From Halobacteriales archaeon YIM A00010 (GTDB lineage: Archaea > Halobacteriota > Halobacteria > Halobacteriales > Haloarculaceae): DNA of 64,000 nt. The stretch's first letter is position 1; every line of letters starts with the position of its first letter. The stretch covers positions 1 to 64,000 of the forward strand of contig JAKCFJ010000003.1 in the NCBI GenBank assembly GCA_025041175.1, in the 5' to 3' direction. The notes under the pieces were generated by a model that worked only from the letters and a program-made list of their open reading frames with translations, was not told the origin of the DNA and did no database searches. Below, one piece after another: positions 62,999 to 64,000 of the stretch. A program made the translations under genes and the position numbers.

Positions 62999-64000
62999 TC
63001 AGTCGTCGGGATCACCGAATGCCCCCTCGCGTCGCAACCGTTCGAGTTGCTCCTCGTCGTAACCGATCTCGCTGAAGACCTCGTCGTTGTGCTCGCCGAG
63101 GTCCGGCGGTGCGGATTCGAACCCCGAGGAGACGTTCTCGAAGTTCAGGGGGTGTTCGATAACGGGGATCTCCGTGCCGTCATCATCGATAGTCCGAACC
63201 ATCTCGCGCGCGCCGGTCTGTTCGTTGTAGAGCGCGTCATCCACGTCTTGAACGGGGCCTGCGGGAACGCCAGCATCGACGAGAACGTCCATCCACTCGT
63301 CGGTCGTCCGCTCTTCGAGCGTGTTCTCGATTTCGGCTTCGAGCGCGTCCATGTGTTCGACCCGGTCGGCGTTTTCCTCGAAGCGGTCGTCTGCCGGGAG
63401 GTCGGGACGATCGATCGCTTCGCACAAACGCCACCAGAGGTTCTGGTTCAGACAGGCGATGTTGAGGTGGCCGTCGGCCGTCCCGAAGGTCTGGTACGGG
63501 GCGAGGACCGGGTCTTTCGTTCCCATCCGTCCCGGTTCCTCGCCGGCGAACACCGTGCCGGCCTGCTTCGTCAGCCACGGTAGCGTCGCGTCGAGCATAC
63601 CCAGCTCGACGTACTCCCCGTCGCCGGACAGTAGTCGGCGGTACAGCGCACCCACGATACCGAACGCTGCCCACATCCCAGTTATGAGGTCGGTCTGTGG
63701 GAGACCGACTTTCACCGGGTCCCCCCCCGCCTCGCCGGTGACGGTCATGATGCCGCTCATTCCCTGAACGAGTAGATCGTAGCCCGGCCGCTTGCTCCAC
63801 GGCCCGGTCGAGCCGAACGCCGAGATGTCGCAGTAGATGAGTTCCTCGTTGCGCGCGACGAGGTCGTCGTACCCGACATCCAGCCGGTCGGCGGTCCCGG
63901 GGCGGAAGTTCTGGATGACGATGTCAGCCGTTTCTACGAGGTCATAAAGGGCGTCTAGCCCCGCATCGGATTTGAGATCGAGTTCGACGCTGCGCTTGTC
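62999..64000 (-). CDS. CaiB/BaiF family CoA-transferase (class III), partial
   Basis: The N-terminus lies beyond the window; 333 codons are present. The family sequence is clear: QNFRPGTADRLDVGYDDL, CDISAFGSTGPWSKRPGYD, and the catalytic Asp in ELGMLDATLPWL (about 63590-63605). The C-terminal part (GPVQDVDDALYNEQTGAREM) is typical. It transfers CoA between carboxylic acids. Neighbours inside the window give no clue to its substrate. The GC content and codon use return to typical haloarchaeal values here, unlike the debris before it. Confidence 0.9.
   Translation of the reverse strand, partial: DKRSVELDLKSDAGLDALYDLVETADIVIQNFRPGTADRLDVGYDDLVARNEELIYCDISAFGSTGPWSKRPGYDLLVQGMSGIMTVTGEAGGDPVKVGLPQTDLITGMWAAFGIVGALYRRLLSGDGEYVELGMLDATLPWLTKQAGTVFAGEEPGRMGTKDPVLAPYQTFGTADGHLNIACLNQNLWWRLCEAIDRPDLPADDRFEENADRVEHMDALEAEIENTLEERTTDEWMDVLVDAGVPAGPVQDVDDALYNEQTGAREMVRTIDDDGTEIPVIEHPLNFENVSSGFESAPPDLGEHNDEVFSEIGYDEEQLERLRREGAFGDPDD

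Noticed and set aside
1-64000. tRNA, rRNA or riboswitch genes
   Set aside because: I saw no cloverleaf with TTCGAATC-type arms, no rRNA segments and no conserved riboswitch core when reading both strands. A covariance-model scan would settle this.

Overview
This window is a catabolic and transport region of a halophilic archaeon (class Halobacteria). The proteins are acidic, the substrate-binding proteins and secreted enzymes carry twin-arginine (Tat) signals, several genes have TATA boxes 25-35 bases before an apparently leaderless start, and the decayed transposases are of haloarchaeal type. I see no rRNA, tRNA, CRISPR array or replication origin.

Layout. (1) 1-4.5 kb: a CUT1 sugar ABC transporter (binding protein, ATPase, two permeases) and a small membrane protein. 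(2) 4.6-5.9 kb: decayed IS6-type transposases. (3) 5.9-20.7 kb: a sugar-acid module with a mandelate-racemase-type dehydratase, a LutB-LutA fusion with LutC, a broken UspA gene, a zinc polyol dehydrogenase, a three-gene UxaA-type dehydratase, a TRAP transporter, an IclR regulator and a mannonate dehydratase. This looks like uptake and breakdown of hexuronates or related acids. (4) 20.7-22.3 kb: gene debris. (5) 22.3-42.4 kb: a polysaccharide-utilisation-like locus with a second CUT1 transporter and YesL-type protein, three GH2 enzymes (one with LamG), a GH43 enzyme, an IclR regulator with a palindrome at its promoter, a pita-bread M24 homologue and a GH109-like oxidoreductase. (6) 43-48.3 kb: an amidohydrolase and a NitT/TauT-type ABC transporter. 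(7) 49-60.7 kb: a 1196-residue Tat-exported protein with copper-binding domains at both ends, an enolase-superfamily enzyme, a LarA-like protein, two Gfo/Idh/MocA oxidoreductases and an IclR regulator. (8) 60.7-64 kb: more debris and a partial CoA-transferase.

The most unusual signals lie between the genes. A family of about 100-bp non-autonomous elements ends in TACTGTCGG and can leave a TGA/TCA duplication. One copy splits a UspA gene, and removing it with one duplication restores that reading frame exactly. Another pair is nested at a permease stop codon. An unrelated 104-bp element flanked by TA supplies the last base of the LarA stop codon. Separately, at least six places carry perfect short hairpins. 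Several are arrays with shared linkers, and most sit inside dead transposase genes.

Two protein-level observations also stand out. In the UxaA locus two large-subunit paralogues have lost complementary halves of the family's conserved residues. The exported giant protein joins a type-1 copper domain at each end to a PVC-type propeller, helical repeats and a DUF6807-like domain.
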